From assembly GCF_024298925.1 (NCBI RefSeq), contig NZ_CP101283.1, positions 310,001 through 374,000 of the forward strand: 64,000 nt of DNA. Direction: 5' to 3'. Under the pieces are notes generated by a model. That model did no database searches. It saw nothing but the letters and a program-made list of their open reading frames with translations, and was not told the DNA's origin. Below, piece after piece: positions 63,319 through 64,000 of this stretch (within the stretch, counting starts at the first letter, position 1; every line of letters begins with the position of its first letter). This DNA comes from Phenylobacterium sp. LH3H17. Its GTDB lineage: Bacteria > Pseudomonadota > Alphaproteobacteria > Caulobacterales > Caulobacteraceae. The translations under genes and the position numbers were made by a program.

Positions 63319-63867
63319 ATGCGTTTTCCGGACCTCTCCATCGCGTTTGTCGCCGCCTGTGTCGCGTTCGCGGCCCTGTGCGTCGCCGCCGTCCCCGCCC
63401 TGGCCGCGCCCCCGCAGCCGACGGAGCGCGTCGAGCTGACCAAGATGACCGGGCGCTGGTACGAAGTCGCACGCCTGCCCAACAAGGTGCAGAGCGGCTG
63501 TCAGGGCGGCACTTCCGACTGGGTCCGGAACGGCGAAGGGTTCTCGGTGCTCCAGGCCTGCTACAAGGGCTCATTGGCCGGGCCGGCCACCGAATGGAAG
63601 GCCAAGGCCAAGGTCATCGATCCCAAGACCAACGCCAAGCTGCAGATGACCTTCTTCGGCGGGATGGTGAAGCAGGAATACTGGGTCCTGGCCCATCGCC
63701 CCGACCAGGGATGGGTCATCCTGGGCACGCCGGGCGGCCGGGCCATGTGGCTGATGTCGCAACGTCCCACCCTGGCCAGCGGGGTCCGGGCCCAGGCCCT
63801 GGCCCGGGTCAAGCAGCTCGGTTACGACGTGGCCCGACTGGAATTCCCCCAGCCCGCGAAGAACTGA
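63319..63867 (+). CDS. Lipocalin family protein (Blc-like)
   Basis: 182-residue exported lipocalin. A signal peptide (about 1-29, ending ALAA) precedes the family signature MTGRWYEVARLPN, and YWVLAHRPDQGWVILGTP is the second conserved strand pair. Blc-type lipocalins bind lysophospholipids or fatty acids in the envelope and are stress-induced. No lipobox is apparent. Follows the terminator of copy 2 and has no operator copy of its own. Confidence 0.9.
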   Translation: MRFPDLSIAFVAACVAFAALCVAAVPALAAPPQPTERVELTKMTGRWYEVARLPNKVQSGCQGGTSDWVRNGEGFSVLQACYKGSLAGPATEWKAKAKVIDPKTNAKLQMTFFGGMVKQEYWVLAHRPDQGWVILGTPGGRAMWLMSQRPTLASGVRAQALARVKQLGYDVARLEFPQPAKN

Positions 63868-63932
63868 AGCGCTGCAACAACTTCTGGGCGTCTGTCGGGA
63901 ACCGGACGTTGCCCGCTTGGGTTGCCCTCCCA

Positions 63933-64000
63933 ATGCCTTCCAATTCGCATCAGTCTCCCCGTCCCTCCGAGCCCCGTAGTTGGGACCAGCCCGAAGAGCT
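63933..64000 (+). CDS. Possible 5' end of a gene cut by the window edge
   Basis: From ATG 63933 the frame stays open to the window end (MPSNSHQSPRPSEPRSWDQP...). No Shine-Dalgarno site is visible and only 22 residues can be read, so it cannot be identified. The 65 bases before it hold nothing else recognisable. Confidence 0.25.
   Translation, partial: MPSNSHQSPRPSEPRSWDQPEE

Overview
The window is about 64 kb of very GC-rich (roughly 70% by eye), densely packed bacterial chromosome. Gene content points to an alphaproteobacterium of the Caulobacteraceae, probably Phenylobacterium-like; the genus is inference. The main evidence is a DivL-type sensor kinase whose phospho-acceptor histidine is a tyrosine, a DUF1150 gene beside hsp20, a TIGR02300 zinc-ribbon protein, an AccD without most zinc-ribbon cysteines, many GTG/TTG starts, and Caulobacter-like promoter spacing. 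I see no plasmid, phage, insertion sequence, CRISPR array or rRNA operon. This is mostly core chromosome with a small accessory-looking island at the right end.

Layout. 1-6.5 kb: a DUF559 nuclease-fold gene, then glutamate synthase gltD-gltB (minus). 6.6-9.8 kb: uppP, an NDUFA9-like SDR, RidA, tRNA-Leu(CAG) and a short RNase D. 9.8-18.4 kb: the conserved lptC-lptA-lptB / rpoN / hpf / ptsN neighbourhood, interrupted by a WYL regulator with a GST and by asd with exoD; asd has a possible leader-peptide attenuator. 18.5-21.3 kb: DUF1150-hsp20, nhaA, tRNA-Ala(GGC), TIGR02300. 21.5-26.4 kb: aroA-cmk-rpsA-ihfB-mscL. 26.5-31.6 kb: trpF-trpB-trpA-accD and folC, with folC framed by inverted palindromic repeats. 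31.7-41.7 kb (minus): an overlapping run plsC-like, tsaE, amgK, murU, addB, addA, followed by trxA, joining cell-wall recycling, tRNA t6A synthesis and double-strand-break repair. 41.8-44.0 kb: divergent selD and mnmH (selenouridine tRNA pathway). 44-47 kb: a thioredoxin-fold membrane protein, a small unknown protein, zapE and a LysR regulator. 47.2-50.6 kb: sdhCDAB. 50.7-52.3 kb: a ferredoxin reductase and [2Fe-2S] ferredoxin. 52.4-55.7 kb: a two-domain methyltransferase, an L,D-transpeptidase and a Tat-exported DUF882 peptidase-like protein. 55.7-59.1 kb: divL, an unknown protein and a metallopeptidase-like protein.

The right-hand 5 kb is the most unusual part. An ECF sigma factor with a SnoaL-like C-terminal extension is divergent from a gene for a predicted diiron four-helix protein. 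A c-type cytochrome lipoprotein gene follows, then a second copy of the diiron gene, then a lipocalin. Both diiron genes have the same upstream module: a TGACGC-NN-GCGTCA palindrome, a T-run and TTGAC at nearly equal spacing. The two genes also share near-identical internal DNA tracts that suggest gene conversion. I could not assign this set to a described system.

Start codons were chosen by Shine-Dalgarno fit, family length and overlap with neighbours. All functional calls come from reading motifs by eye; no database search was run.
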